Part shown: piece after piece, positions 35,641-46,529 of the stretch
How the letters are laid out: each line of letters opens with the position of its first letter
Numbering within the stretch: the stretch's first letter is position 1
Source: Nageia nagi
Taxonomy: Eukaryota; Pinophyta
Length of the DNA stretch: 64,000 bases
Direction of reading: 5' to 3'
Assembly: GCA_050084985.1 (NCBI GenBank)
Contig: JBITNC010000001.1
Coordinates: 43,276,001-43,340,000 of the forward strand
Notes under the pieces: generated by a model
Told to the model about the DNA's origin: nothing
Databases searched by the model: none
What the model saw: the letters and a program-made list of their open reading frames with translations, nothing else
Program-made: the position numbers and the translations under genes

Positions 35641-36839
35641 GTCACCTTCAACAAGCAATCTTGATGTAGTTTATATGCTTTGTTAATACCACTAAGAAAG
35701 CTCTTATTCGTTAATACCACCAAGAAAGCTCTTATCATTATGAATATTTTGATATCTTCATAATTTTCCTAAATGGATGTAAAAACCTACATTTATTACC
35801 ACATAAAATTTTTCTCTTAAATAACATACAAAAAATTAGTAGCAACCTCCAAGTACAGTAACTATAGTTGACTTAAAATGATGTAATATAGAGCATATTC
35901 ATATTCAAACTAAGTAACAAATACATTTGAATATCATTATGAATGATAGACATATTGAGAAGGAAAATGATATGATATTAAAAATACTAGGACTATGATT
36001 TTTTATTAATGTAAATAACATCTTGAAATGATAAACAAACATGTGTCAATATATTTAAACAAACATTTATCAAGATCTATAAACAAATATGATAAATGAA
36101 GATTCTGTGTTGTGTAACTAGCCAATAATTAAAAAATTTCAACTTGCTAACAAATAAAAACTCTCCTAAGTTAGTAAATAAAGGTTATATGTGTTATGCA
36201 TGGACATCCTTCTAACTACTAGAGAAATACATTTAACAAGGAAATGATGGATTGCAAGAAAAACTAAACTAAAATCAAGTTATCCAACTAACAAACCATG
36301 CAAATGTATGAATTCAAATACCCATCATAATTATTTGAGCCACAACATGAATGAGTGCATATGTCTCCCCAGAAATTATATCTACTCTTTTTTATTCTTG
36401 TAACTATGAAAAATAATATAATACATTAATTTCTTCTTATCTTTTATTATCAACTTTCTACTTTCTAACCTTTCACTGATTGGATTCTATATAAACCAAT
36501 TTCTTCAAAGTTATATAATAAACAATAAACAAAAACCTACTAAGCTAAGTAAAAATCAAAGATAAAGGACCATGGGGAATAGATGCCTCATTTTCTTTAT
36601 TTTTCAACATCTGAATCCATGTGATATATTATCTCACTTTATCCAAAAATACTTACATAATGTTTTATATAATATCATCCATGAACACTTCAAGCATGAG
36701 ATACAATCCATTTATAGCTTGCTCAATTGCATACCAAATTTGTTATGGATTCCTTAAACTAGTAATTATATAATGCAAAATCCAAAAACATTATACTTTT
36801 TTCTCAATATAAGCTAAAATTTAAAATGAAAGTGATCAA
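35641..36839. other. AT-rich intergenic stretch
   Basis: It contains a short tandem duplication (GTTAATACCACxAAGAAAGC twice, 35681-35735). No gene was recognised. Confidence 0.4.
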
Positions 36840-38370
36840 TTTCATGGAGGGAAATGATTCTAGGATATGCAAGGAATGGTTGTATGAGAAATTATTATAA
36901 GGGATGCCAATGATTTTCATCTCTTTAAGAATAGATAGTATTCATGTGGTGACTATTGGTAATTGACTAATGAATGTTTGCTATGGAAATGTAATGAAGA
37001 TATTTCTAGAAAATAATTTATTTTAGAATTTAAGTAAGTAAAAAATGTAGAATCTAAAAATATTATGCATAAGCATAAAATGGATACATTGAAAGGGCTT
37101 GTAAATTATTTGATAAAATGTCTCATCAATATGTAATCTCTTGGACTGCAATCATCCTAGGATATCCACAAAATGGGTTTTCTAAAAAGGCTCCAGATAC
37201 TTTTAAGTAGATGCTATTGTGAGGTGTAAAGACAAACTCTTCAACCTAAATTCTAGCATTCTTATAGTATGTGCCACCATGGGAGATCTTGAAGAAGGTA
37301 TGAAAATCCATCAAAGAATAGTTGAAAATGGGTTTTCATTGAATGTTATAGTTTTGAACAATTGAATATACATGCATGTAAAATGGGAATTATTTGACAA
37401 GATGCATGATGCAAATGCAATTTCATGGATTCCAAAGATCATAGGATATACATAACATGATACAAACATATTTACATTCACTATAATGATCGCAAGATAT
37501 GCAAAAATAAGATACAATTAAAAGGTATATGAATTATTTTACAAAATACCTCATTGAGATGCAATCTCTCAAACTACAATGATATTATGATATGCATAAA
37601 ATATGTTTTCTAAAAAGGCTCTAGAGAATTTTAAGCATATGCAATTTTCAAGTGTAAAGCCAAACTTTGCAACATTTGCAAGCATTCTTCTAGCATGTGC
37701 CACCATGGGATATCTTAAATAAGGTATGAACATCCATCAAATTGTAGTTTAAAATGGATTTTAATTTAATTTTATGGCTATGAATACCTTGATAAATGTG
37801 CATACAAAATATGGAATAATACACAAGGACCAAGAATTATTTGACAAGATGCATGGTGCAGACATAGTTTTATAGACTACAATTATTGGAGGATATGCAA
37901 TTCATGGCTATAATAAGGATTTCCTTAAAATTTTGATCTCATGAAGCAAATAGGGACTAACCTTAATAATATAACCTTTGTATATGCTTTACTTGCATAG
38001 AACCATGTAGGTCTAGTGGATGAGGGTCATAAATACTTTAATAGCATGAGTGACTTTTATTGCATTATTCCTAGGATAAATAATTATACATGCATTATTT
38101 ACCTTATTGGTTGTGTAAGCTATCTTAATAAATCTTTGAACTTCATTATTAGTATGCCCATAAAACCTGAATTAGATGTGTGAATATTTAACAATACTTG
38201 CATGACCCATAGTGCAATATGATATACATATATGGTTCATCTTATTGTCCATGTGGGGACATTAGATGACATAAAAGCCTTTATAAATAGCATGCCAATA
38301 AATCCTATTTCTATATTATGGAGTGGTTTACTTTGTACCTTGATATTTTGTAGGAAATGGTAATGACATT
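36840..38370 (+). pseudogene. PPR (PLS-class) pseudogene, about 500 codons
   Basis: PPR proteins are organelle-targeted RNA-binding proteins. Repeats are readable in order: ISWREMILGYARNGC (36847), ERACKLFDKMSHQYVISW with GYPQNGFSKKA (from 37092), a linker ATMGDLEEGMKIHQRIVENG (37272-37331), ELFDKMHDANAISW (37390), then a second block with SVKPNFATFASILLACATMG (37650-37710), ELFDKMHGADIV, GGYAIHGYNKD, and the terminal HVGLVDEGHKYFNSMS region near 38000-38055. The tail (LNKSLNFIISMPIKPELDV near 38130, then GTLDDIKAFINSMPINPIS) corresponds to the E-type end of PLS proteins. There is no start, transit peptide or DYW domain. Many TAG/TAA stops and a few frameshifts show decay. Confidence 0.85.
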
Positions 38371-41300
38371 TTCCACCTTGTGCTTCTATCCTTCCTTGCC
38401 TTCTTTTCCTCATATTTGTTGCAATTCATTCGAATTCATGAATGATTATCATACCCACAATTAATGAATTATACAATACAATTATGGTTGACCTTCCTAG
38501 ATATGTTAGGCATTTAGAGTAAAAGACTAGATAAATAACATGTCAAATAACCTTCTTGGTTGTGTTGACTTCATACCATCACTAGTTTGTAAGAAATGGT
38601 GATGACTTGTATTTTCCTGCTCTATCACCTAGTGGGAGTGGGGGAAAGAGTCTAAGAGTTATCACTTGATAGAGAGTGAGCAAGAGTTGAATACTTTAAC
38701 AAATTTTGGGCATAAATGTGCCTATTCAAACTTTTTTTTTAAATTTTTTAAGGAGGTTAAATTTTATGATATGTTTTAATTGCTATTATATGATATAATA
38801 GGGTAATTTATTACTTTCATAAAAAATACCTTATTAGTATATATAATAATGGTTTAATACCACCCCTAAAACATCCTTGTATACTCATATATAATGATGA
38901 TTAAAAAGCATTTTTAGGGAACCACCATAAAATAGTTATCATTAAATCTTAACTTTCTTCTAGTTCTTATTTCTTATGAACTTAGATCTTCTTCATGATG
39001 ATTTTCCTCAATTTTTACTTCTCTCATTCCTTGGTCCTCCTCCTTAATCCATCATAGCACAATAAATGAATTTCCACTAATCATTTTTTCTTTTATCTAG
39101 TTATAATTTCTAGTTGTTGTTGCTTCATTTCAACCTTGTGTTTGATTTTTATTTACTTGAATTCCAATTGATCTCCATTTTCTTATGTCCTCTCTCCTTA
39201 TTATTTTTCACCTTCTTCTATGGAAATTCCCTTATATAATGATCAAATTTCTAGCAAATACTATATTTATTTGATAGAATTTCATAAATAATTTTTTGCT
39301 TCCATAAAACTCCCTCCTCTTTATCCAAATATATTTCTTTATTTAGATCCTTTTTTATATCAATATTGATGCAATATCTAGCATCCATCATTCTCTTTTC
39401 ATGCTAAGTGACTCTATATATAATGATTAATGATATAATACATTTTGTGATTATTGCAAGGATGTTAATATTCTAGTATTTAGATAGTAATCCTAAAAGA
39501 CTAACCCATATTGGAACTAAATTAGTTTTCTTTGATTTAGGATGCAACCCCTATGCTAGTACTTCAAAATCAATCCCTTCCTACCCAATAACCATGGCCC
39601 TAGTTCAACAACTACATTGAGATCCTCTTCTTGTTTGAATTTGAATAAAATAAATTCCTTTGGAAAATGGAGAATCTCTATCTAATCAACTATCACCCAA
39701 TTTTAATAGTCCACCTTCAAATTTCATCCAGGTTAGGACAACTTCCAATAAATCTCCTAATTAGTATGTTTGTTTCTTCTATCTTCCTTAAAACATAAGA
39801 TTTCATTTATAATTATGATTTGAGTTTTTTAATCAATGAAATGGGCTTTAAGTTCAAATTCAACATGTTTTTTAAGGTTTTTTTCTAGTGAAAACATTCA
39901 ATTATGAATGTAGTGGCTTCGGATTAGGCCTATGTTTTGCTTTATTTATTTAATTATTGCTATCATTCATTACATTCTTGAGTTGTTTAGTTGTATTATA
40001 ACTTTAAGATTGCTTTTTTATATCTTCATTGATTCTTGAGGTCTATAATATGCTCACTCAATAAACTCTAATCTACTTTATTATAGCTTCATTATTCTTG
40101 TAATTCGCTTGTGCTTACATATCACTAAGATTTGATACCATACCATATAATTTGATAGTACTAAAACTTTTTAAATAATAATTAATTGTTAAATAATATA
40201 ATAAATGGTCTACCCATGTTATAGGAGTTGGGGATGTAATGGGAATGCTCTATAGAAGGCGTACTTTCACATTTCTTTATCACTATACGATAGAAAATGT
40301 AAAAGGATATGAAGTACATTATTTGTAATTTAATAACAAGTTTATAAATATTAAAATTAAAATAAATACATATAATAAATATATGTGATAACTATATTGG
40401 AAATTAAAAAAAAATGCATTCTCATTTATATAAAAATAATCTTAGATGGAATTTATAACAAGTATGGGTGGTATTAGGTAATATTCAAAAGGATTTCCTC
40501 ATATTTTATCTTTCTTTTTTAGTTTAGCATAGATTGAAATAACTAATGAATGGGTAAAAGTATGATGGAAGAGCCTATAGGATAGGAAAAACATTTTCTA
40601 AAGTAGGGTCATAGTGGAACTAGATTTGTATCTTCTACTTTAATGGTTATGGGATTTATCCATTACCCTTATCAAGAATATTGGAAGTTAAGAAGTTTTT
40701 GAAAAAAATACCATCACAATTAATATGAGATTTGGTTATTCTCACATATCACTAAGGAAATTAATAAAGAAAAATATAATTTGGCAAATATAATGTTATA
40801 CAAAGGAAATATAACATGTTGTGAAGATCCTTTTATTTGGTGGAATCCATAGATTCATGAAGGTATTATCATTATCTTATCTCATAATAAGAGTTAATAG
40901 AAATATACTTAGCTTAAAAAGAACCATCTATATAAGTGATTAAGATGAGGTTGAGTAGGGATGGTGTATTGATCTAGAGAAGTATTATTCATAAAGTTGT
41001 TAATTTTGAAGTTACTTTTAATATCCCTTATTTAACTAAGATTGTGTTTATTCAAATGATAATAATAGATATTATGTTGTAAGTACTACATGTTAAGTTA
41101 TTAATTAGAGATACCTTAAGTCTAGTTATTATAATGATACTTAGGAGATTTTAAAGCACTATATTGGATAATTTAGTCCTATTTTGTATTCAATAAAGGG
41201 GAATTATTTTTGTTTACCCATCCCATTTTTTATTTAATAAAGGTTTTTTCTTAATAAAATGGATTTGGCATATATATCTTGTTGGAACTTGAGCTCAATT

Positions 41301-42330
41301 GAATACCAAATTATAAACTTGCATTTTTAACTCTTTGCTAATTGGACTAGTTCAAACAAATCAGAAAATTTTGAGGAGGTATAAATTTTTATGGATACAT
41401 CTAATTGAGTTGATCATTTTTTTATTGGATAGTGTTTGAAGAGACCTTTCTAACAAGTATATGCATGCCTATCTTTTCTTAAGGATTGACCACCATTATG
41501 GTTGTTTTCTAGTGAACTATCCTTATCTACCTAGAAATGCTTTGACCCTACATGTTTCATTAGAAATAAATGTGTTTATGATTCAAAAATGTGGATACAT
41601 TTCAAAAATTCTCCCATGTTTAACTTGTGATAGTTTTGGGAGTTATTGGTAACTTCCAAAGTTAGTTTTTAGTTTCTTTGTGGTTGTAATAATGTCTATG
41701 ATCATTCCAGGCCTTTGGCATAGTATAAATACATGTGTTCCTTCATGTTTTAGGTAGATTGAGGCATGTTGGAGTATGGATCTATGGGATCCACCATTTC
41801 AGCACTACTATAGTTTGTATGTAAAGTATTTTATGGAATATCAATCACCATTGAAGCCTAAATAAAGATATGATTTTAGTTCCAAAATATGTTCTTATCT
41901 TAAATATATAAATGTTAGTGTTATTTAATGGTGTTTTGCAATAATATAGATTTGGGAATGTAAATCTATATTGGGAAATATGAATGTTAAGTTCTATTGA
42001 AACTCTTTAAAAACTACATATCTCAATTTGACTATTATTTTTAAATAAATACTAACTTTAGGTATCAAAATATGATTTATTATTGGAGGGAATATCAATA
42101 AAGTAAATTCAAATTTTATATGATATATCAACTAATCTAATTTTAAATAATGTTCAAACTTTATATATCAAGCTCAAGGTCAGTTTCAAATATCAACTTT
42201 CTCAATGAGTAAAGAATTAAATTGTAAAAGACCTTTTTAAGGGGGGTTTAAAATTGCCCTAAAAGAACCTTAATTAAAATAAAAAACTAAAGTTAAGTTA
42301 GTTATAGGTGAATGATTTATTTTTAACTTT
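38371..42330. other. AT-rich stretch with a possible LTR remnant
   Basis: No coding sequence was recognised. The part 41280-41880 has an LTR-like texture (a promoter-like GTATAAATACATG at about 41724 followed by a leader-like run), but no second copy, PBS or target duplication was found. Segment 38425-38505 resembles 33850-33925. Confidence 0.35.
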
Positions 42331-42470
42331 CATAGGTTAGTAATTATTATATCTTACCAAACACATACTTAATCTTCTTATTTTGTTTTTTCAAGATGTT
42401 ATAAAAAATCATGATAATAATAAATAAGATTAAAAATGTGTTTAGTAAGATATAAGATTATCAACCTATG
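42331..42470. repeat. Imperfect 50-bp inverted repeat (foldback)
   Basis: The left arm 42331-42380 (CATAGGTTAG..ATCTTACCAAACACAT..) is complementary to the right arm 42421-42470 (..ATGTGTTTAGTAAGAT..CAACCTATG) with one indel and several mismatches, around a 40-base loop. It ends 12 bp before the gypsy LTR at 42483. This could be a small foldback or MITE-like element; no clear target duplication was found. Confidence 0.7.
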
Positions 42471-42482
42471 GTATATTAAATA

Positions 42483-42800
42483 TGTTATGAAAAAGTTCCC
42501 AAAATAGCATAAAATCAAGAGAGAAAGAGCTTAACACCTTGAATAAGAGATAAAATCTATAATAAACCACTTCTAGGGGGAAACCTCCTTTGTAATAAGC
42601 CACTTCGATGGGGCAACCTCCTTTACATCACATCAATTACACAACAATAGACATCTCAAATGATAATACCTCCTTAGTATATATAGGAGTCCAAGGGGTG
42701 CCACTACAATGAAAGGACACTAGCCGACATAACAATAATAATGTAAGGAAATAACAATAACCATAGCCAACCTAAAAATAATAATGTATAGGACATAACA
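42483..42800 (-). repeat. 3' LTR of the gypsy deletion derivative
   Basis: The minus strand opens TGTTATGTCC directly after the PPT and closes CATAACA. It contains a TATATATACT promoter-like stretch near 42675-42685. Its end sequence (plus TGTTATGAAAAAGTTCCC) matches the stub at 44793. Confidence 0.85.
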
Positions 42801-42814
42801 TGCCCCTCTCCTTC
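42801..42814 (-). other. Polypurine tract
   Basis: The minus strand reads GAAGGAGAGGGGCA immediately before the TG of the 3' LTR. Confidence 0.85.
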
Positions 42815-42829
42815 AAAAAAATGTTGTCC

Positions 42830-43756
42830 TCAACATTTTAGTAGTTCTGGATGCTTCTGTAGAAATTTCTCATCTTCCCATGTGGAATATTCAGCCATTG
42901 CCTTATTTTTACTTTCAACCTTCCTTGCCATCCTAAAAGCCATCTCTAAGGATGTTGGTTCAAATAGATGCACCTCATGTTGAATTTTATCCTTTAAGGT
43001 TCCCATAAAGAGATCCAACAATCTATCATCTGGTATATCCTTCACTCTAAGACTCAACTTTTGAAATTGTTGAATGTGCTCCATCACTGAACCTTCTTGC
43101 CTTAGATTTGTTAATTGAGTAAAGAAGGAATTATTCTTAACATCCTCATGGTAGGCTATCAGTTCCTCTGGAAAAATGGACCAAGATATAATAGAACCCT
43201 TTTTACGTTCACAAAGCCATTGGTACCATACAACCTGCTCAGGCTCTTGATACAAGGATGCAATAGTTACTTTTTGTGATGTTGGTACTTAGTGTAGATC
43301 AAAAAAGTGCTCCATTTGAAATATCCAAGTGATGGGGTCCCTTCCATCAAACTTCCTCATGTTGATCTTGGGGATTTGGATTCCCCTTGAGAACCATGCT
43401 TGATTACTTCCATTAGTAGAAGCATATCCTCCTGAATTAGGCTTATTAATGAAGGGTTTATCTCCTTGAACAATATCATTATTTTCTTGATAACCTTGGG
43501 CCATATCAACATCTTTAGGAATCTTTCCCTCTGGGTTTTGTATGAGTTGAAAAATCTTTTCCATATTTTGATCCATTTTAGTCGCCAACTTTTTTGTCAA
43601 ATCCCTTTTTAATTCCTCCATATCACCCTTTTTTACACACTCTTTAACCAATTCTTCCACTTGGGATATTTGAAAGAATATGTCTTCACTTTCTACTATA
43701 GTCATGGATGAACCCTCTAGAGGTCTAGTTGGTGTAGCAATTTTTTTTGGTGGCAT
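42830..43756 (-). pseudogene. gag: Gypsy Gag fused in frame to the integrase C-terminal tail
   Basis: The frame opens at 43756 (MPPKKIATPTRPLEG) and is interrupted only by a TAG at 43289-43291 (after FFDLH, where Gln is likely); the codon phase is unchanged to 42830. The N-terminal region is coiled-coil-like (EELVKECVKKGDMEELKRDL). The capsid domain follows: IPKINMRKFDGRDPITWIFQ, EPEQVVWYQWL, ITxLxQxGSVxxHIxxFQ-type motif (TNLRQEGSVMEHIQQFQKLS), then DRLLDLFMGTLKDKI. Just after FRMARKVESKN the normal nucleocapsid is replaced by TWEDEKFLQKHPELL (42872-42883 for TWED), the tail found at the end of gypsy integrase. A slip to the next frame gives VEDNIFLKERG, also typical of the pol end. A large deletion thus joined gag to the pol tail. 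Confidence 0.85.
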
Positions 43757-43785
43757 TTTGACTAAGTATTCTAGGGGGTCTCCCT

Positions 43786-44010
43786 ATATACGCTAGGTAC
43801 ATGGGAGCTCAAATCTGTGATAGTGCTGTCTAATGCATAACCATTCGAAAAGGGCCCTTGCTAATATACTCGTGATACGTGAGAGAATCCTAAAGGACCT
43901 CTCTATATACTATGTACATGCATGAGCATGATGGCCTCTCTATATACTTAAAGGTACATGAGAGAATCCAACAGTGGCCTAAGCAATATACTGCGAGTAC
44001 GTTGTAGGAG
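43786..44010 (-). repeat. Leader repeats of the gypsy derivative
   Basis: Five imperfect copies of a TATATAC..GTACATG(AGAGAATCC) phrase lie at about 43786, 43862, 43901, 43935 and 43984, spaced about 35-75 bp, in the untranslated leader just before Gag. Each copy carries a self-complementary GTAC or TATATA core. Confidence 0.65.
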
Positions 44011-44778
44011 ACCATAATTCCCCAGGATGCAGTGCTGGTAAAGTAACGATAGCTCCTATGTTTAAAGATGCCAAAACATGTCTATAACTATAAGAATCTC
44101 CTCTTTATTCTCTTCCCAATAGTTTTTGAATCAACCCAAATAGACCTTCCAATAAAAATATATGCAAAATTAAAAAAATAAATAAATAAATTGTACCTTT
44201 TTAAACTATGATTTGGAGACTGTTCTATTATCTAACCTTCCAATTGATGTAAATTTGAAATTTTTCCCTTTAGAGTTTGAAATTTCTACATATGGTAGCC
44301 TCAGATGTCTTCTTTTCAATGCCATAGATTTTGTCAAATTCTGATAGTCCAAGAGGAAATGGATGCAACTTCCCAAAATGTGTTGATTTTTGGATTTTTT
44401 AGAAGAGCAAACTTGTATGAAGTGCCTCGTGTCACCTGTTTATTCTTAGACCTTGAAAATTGTAATAGATACACTTATGTATATAACCTAACCAATACAA
44501 TAGGTTTCACCTAGTTTGGAGCTATAAAACTTCATATATACATTTTTTAGCTAGAACACCTATTTTAGACCTACTTTTGAGACTAGTCATAAACCTTAAA
44601 TTACCCTGAGTGTAACTTGAAAACTATAGTAAATTAGGAGCTGAAATTTGAATTAAAATTTTTTTGGTATGTATTCTAAAAATCCAATAAATTTCAGAAT
44701 CTAAATCCTTTCAAAAAAAAATTGGTAGCAAAAATGCCATGATGACTAGTTTTGAGCCGTGAAACCCTAGAATCGTTT

Positions 44779-44790
44779 GCTCTGGTACCA
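44779..44790 (-). other. Primer binding site of the gypsy derivative
   Basis: The minus strand reads TGGTACCAGAGC, one base different from the initiator-Met complement TGGTATCAGAGC, two bases inside the 5' LTR. Confidence 0.85.
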
Positions 44791-44792
44791 AA

Positions 44793-44822
44793 TGTTATGA
44801 ACAAAGTTCCCAAAATAGCATA
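44793..44822 (-). repeat. 5' LTR stub of the gypsy derivative
   Basis: TGTTATGAACAAAGTTCCCA and the next ten bases match the 3' LTR end at 42483-42511. Beyond 44822 the two diverge completely, marking a breakpoint. Confidence 0.75.
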
Positions 44823-45418
44823 AGAAATGCAAAAAATGAGCATAAGAAATGAAGAAAAAATCATATTTTGTAAACAAGCATAAAAATGTAGAAAATAGGT
44901 ATGTTTTGGAGGCCTTCAAGTGTTTTCAAAATGATGCATGCGTTGCCGGGGCTGTAACTTTTGATCCGGAGGTCGTTTTGCTTGAAATTTAAACTGTGGC
45001 TTCGTGACAAAATTCAGTTATGGAGTTCACTAGAACTGCCATACCCAAAAAATAATATTTTTAAGGCCTGATTCATTCGTCTAAGGCCTGAAAAATAGGC
45101 TTTTTTAAGAGCACTCCTGATTTTTAGGCTTTTTTTGCATGTTGCGCCTTTAGTAACTCTTGTTTTTCTTCTAGTTAAGGGTGGATATTTTAGATACTGC
45201 TTAATTAGTGTAAGAGGGATGCGCATGCAAATTTTGGGTGCAATCTGACTCATTTTGGTTTTTTTGTTTTTTTTTTGTGGCTATTTAAAGGGCATTGTAT
45301 TCTCTTGGAGAGCATGTGGGTTCAGGAATAAGAAGAGTATTTTTGGTCTGGATTTCTTCTGTATGTTCTGTGACTGGATTTCAATTTCTGTTTTCCTGTT
45401 ATAGCTGAATTCACATCA
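44823..45418 (+). repeat. 5' LTR region of a younger + strand gypsy element
   Basis: It ends TTCACATCA two bases before a perfect PBS. A TATTTAAAGGGCATTG stretch at about 45283-45298 is a plausible TATA box about 120 bp before the LTR end. The G+C and CpG content (GCGTTGCCGGGG, GATCCGGAGGTCG near 44940-44970) is clearly higher than the surroundings. The left edge is uncertain because no second copy is in the window; TG at about 44919 (TGTTTTGGAGGCC) is one candidate. Confidence 0.65.
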
Positions 45419-45420
45419 TT

Positions 45421-45432
45421 TGGTATCAGAGC
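45421..45432 (+). other. Primer binding site (perfect initiator-Met type)
   Basis: TGGTATCAGAGC is an exact complement of the 3' end of plant initiator methionine tRNA. Confidence 0.92.
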
Positions 45433-45463
45433 AGGTGTGATCTCGCTAGGAAAATTGAAGAAG

Positions 45464-46201
45464 ATGCCACCTAGGAGAGGAGGCAGAGCACCTAGAGGTG
45501 CCTATACTCAAATGAGTAGGCAAATCGAGGATCTGCAGGCCCAAATAATGCAACTAACTGGTGCAATTGAGCGCATGGTAGAGAGAAATATGAATGCCCA
45601 TCTAGATCCAAAATTTGATGGTGAAAGTACAGTTGATGAAGTTAGATCTGAGGTTCAGACGGATGCAGAACAAGAAGACCTAATGGGAGGCGGTCAATGT
45701 TTTGAGAATCGGTTGATACGGGCTCTAGAAGGACTTAAAGGAAATAATGCAGGGATCAAAATTGAGATTCCTGAGTATGCTGGTGGATTAAAACCAGAGG
45801 AGTTGATCGATTGGATCAATAGCCTAGAAAAATATTTTGAATGGAGTAACATTGTTGAAGAAAAGAAGGTAAAGCTTGCATGCACGAAGTTGAAGGGACA
45901 TGCATTAATTTGGTGGGATCACCTACAGAATACACGACAAAGGGATGGCAAGGATAAGATCAGAGATTGGGCTAAAATGAAGAAGAAGCTAAAAGGGAAA
46001 TTTGTGCCTGTAGACTACTCCCAGACCTTATTTCGCCAATTCCAAAATTTGCGACAAAAGGAACGAAGCATTGAGGACTACACCAATGACTTTTATAAGC
46101 TTTCCATTCGAATAGAACCAAATGTAGTTGACTGGTTTTATACTAGATCCAATAACCTTTGTAAGTATTCTTCTTGTATGTGGAATTTTTGTAGGCTTTA
46201 A
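45464..46201 (+). CDS. gag: Gypsy (chromovirus-like) Gag, intact but 3'-truncated
   Basis: The likely start is the ATG at 45464 (MPPRRGGRAPRGAYTQ); an upstream in-frame ATG at 45437 lacks similarity. An N-terminal coiled coil (QIEDLQAQIMQLTGAIERMV) is followed by the capsid domain: IEIPEYAGGLKPEELIDWI, YFEWSNIVEEKKVKLACTKL, ALIWWDHLQ, then WAKMKKKLKGKFVPVDYSQT and FRQFQNLRQKERSIEDYTND. This is the standard retrotransposon Gag fold sequence of plant chromoviruses. Homology stops at about 46123 (after RIEPN). The last 25 codons are unrelated flank, so capsid end, zinc knuckle and all of pol are missing. No stop lies inside the 220-codon homologous part, so this is the least decayed coding piece in the window. 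Confidence 0.9.
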   Translation: MPPRRGGRAPRGAYTQMSRQIEDLQAQIMQLTGAIERMVERNMNAHLDPKFDGESTVDEVRSEVQTDAEQEDLMGGGQCFENRLIRALEGLKGNNAGIKIEIPEYAGGLKPEELIDWINSLEKYFEWSNIVEEKKVKLACTKLKGHALIWWDHLQNTRQRDGKDKIRDWAKMKKKLKGKFVPVDYSQTLFRQFQNLRQKERSIEDYTNDFYKLSIRIEPNVVDWFYTRSNNLCKYSSCMWNFCRL

Positions 46202-46529
46202 AATGGGGAATAGACAAGTAAATATGTGTGCATTTAGTATGCAATTATGATAGAAATGTATTCAAAATATGGGAGCATTAATAATGTAAGTGTACTAGAT
46301 TTGTTTTCTTACTTCCTATAGAACTCATAATAATTTAAAGTTAACAAAATATTTTTTAGAGTTAGATTCTCAAATTCTATACCTTATGCATTTCTCTAAA
46401 ATATTTATGATATGTCTAGTACATGGAATAAAATCAAAATCATATGATAATGATGAAAGATAGAGGCATATACAAACTACTTGGATATATTTGGATTAAA
46501 TAAAATCAAATCTATCACTAAAGAATTTC
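46202..46529. other. Flank between truncated gag and tandem array
   Basis: AT-rich, no gene recognised. The breakpoint of the gypsy element lies just before this, at about 46124. Confidence 0.4.

Larger units (their letters stand above)
42483..44822 (-). mobile_element. Ty3/gypsy deletion derivative carrying only Gag plus integrase tail
   Basis: Read on the minus strand: 5' LTR stub (44822-44793), PBS (44790-44779), a leader of about 1 kb with repeats, Gag (43756 to about 42890), a short integrase C-terminal tail, PPT, and a full 318-bp 3' LTR (42800-42483). LTR ends are TGTTATG..CATAACA. Protease, RT, RNase H and the integrase core are all absent, so the element could move only with help in trans. 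The 5' LTR matches the 3' LTR for only about 30 bases before sequence of the next element begins at about 44823, so no target duplication can be checked. Confidence 0.85.

Noticed and set aside
41280-41880. Possible solo LTR with TATA-like GTATAAATA
   Set aside because: No second copy, PBS, PPT or target duplication in the window, so only mentioned within the intergenic entry.
46140-46201. GTAAGTAT followed by TTTTTGTAG, a possible short intron after the truncated gag
   Set aside because: The enclosed span is only about 40 bases, too short for a plant intron, and it lies in flank past the breakpoint.
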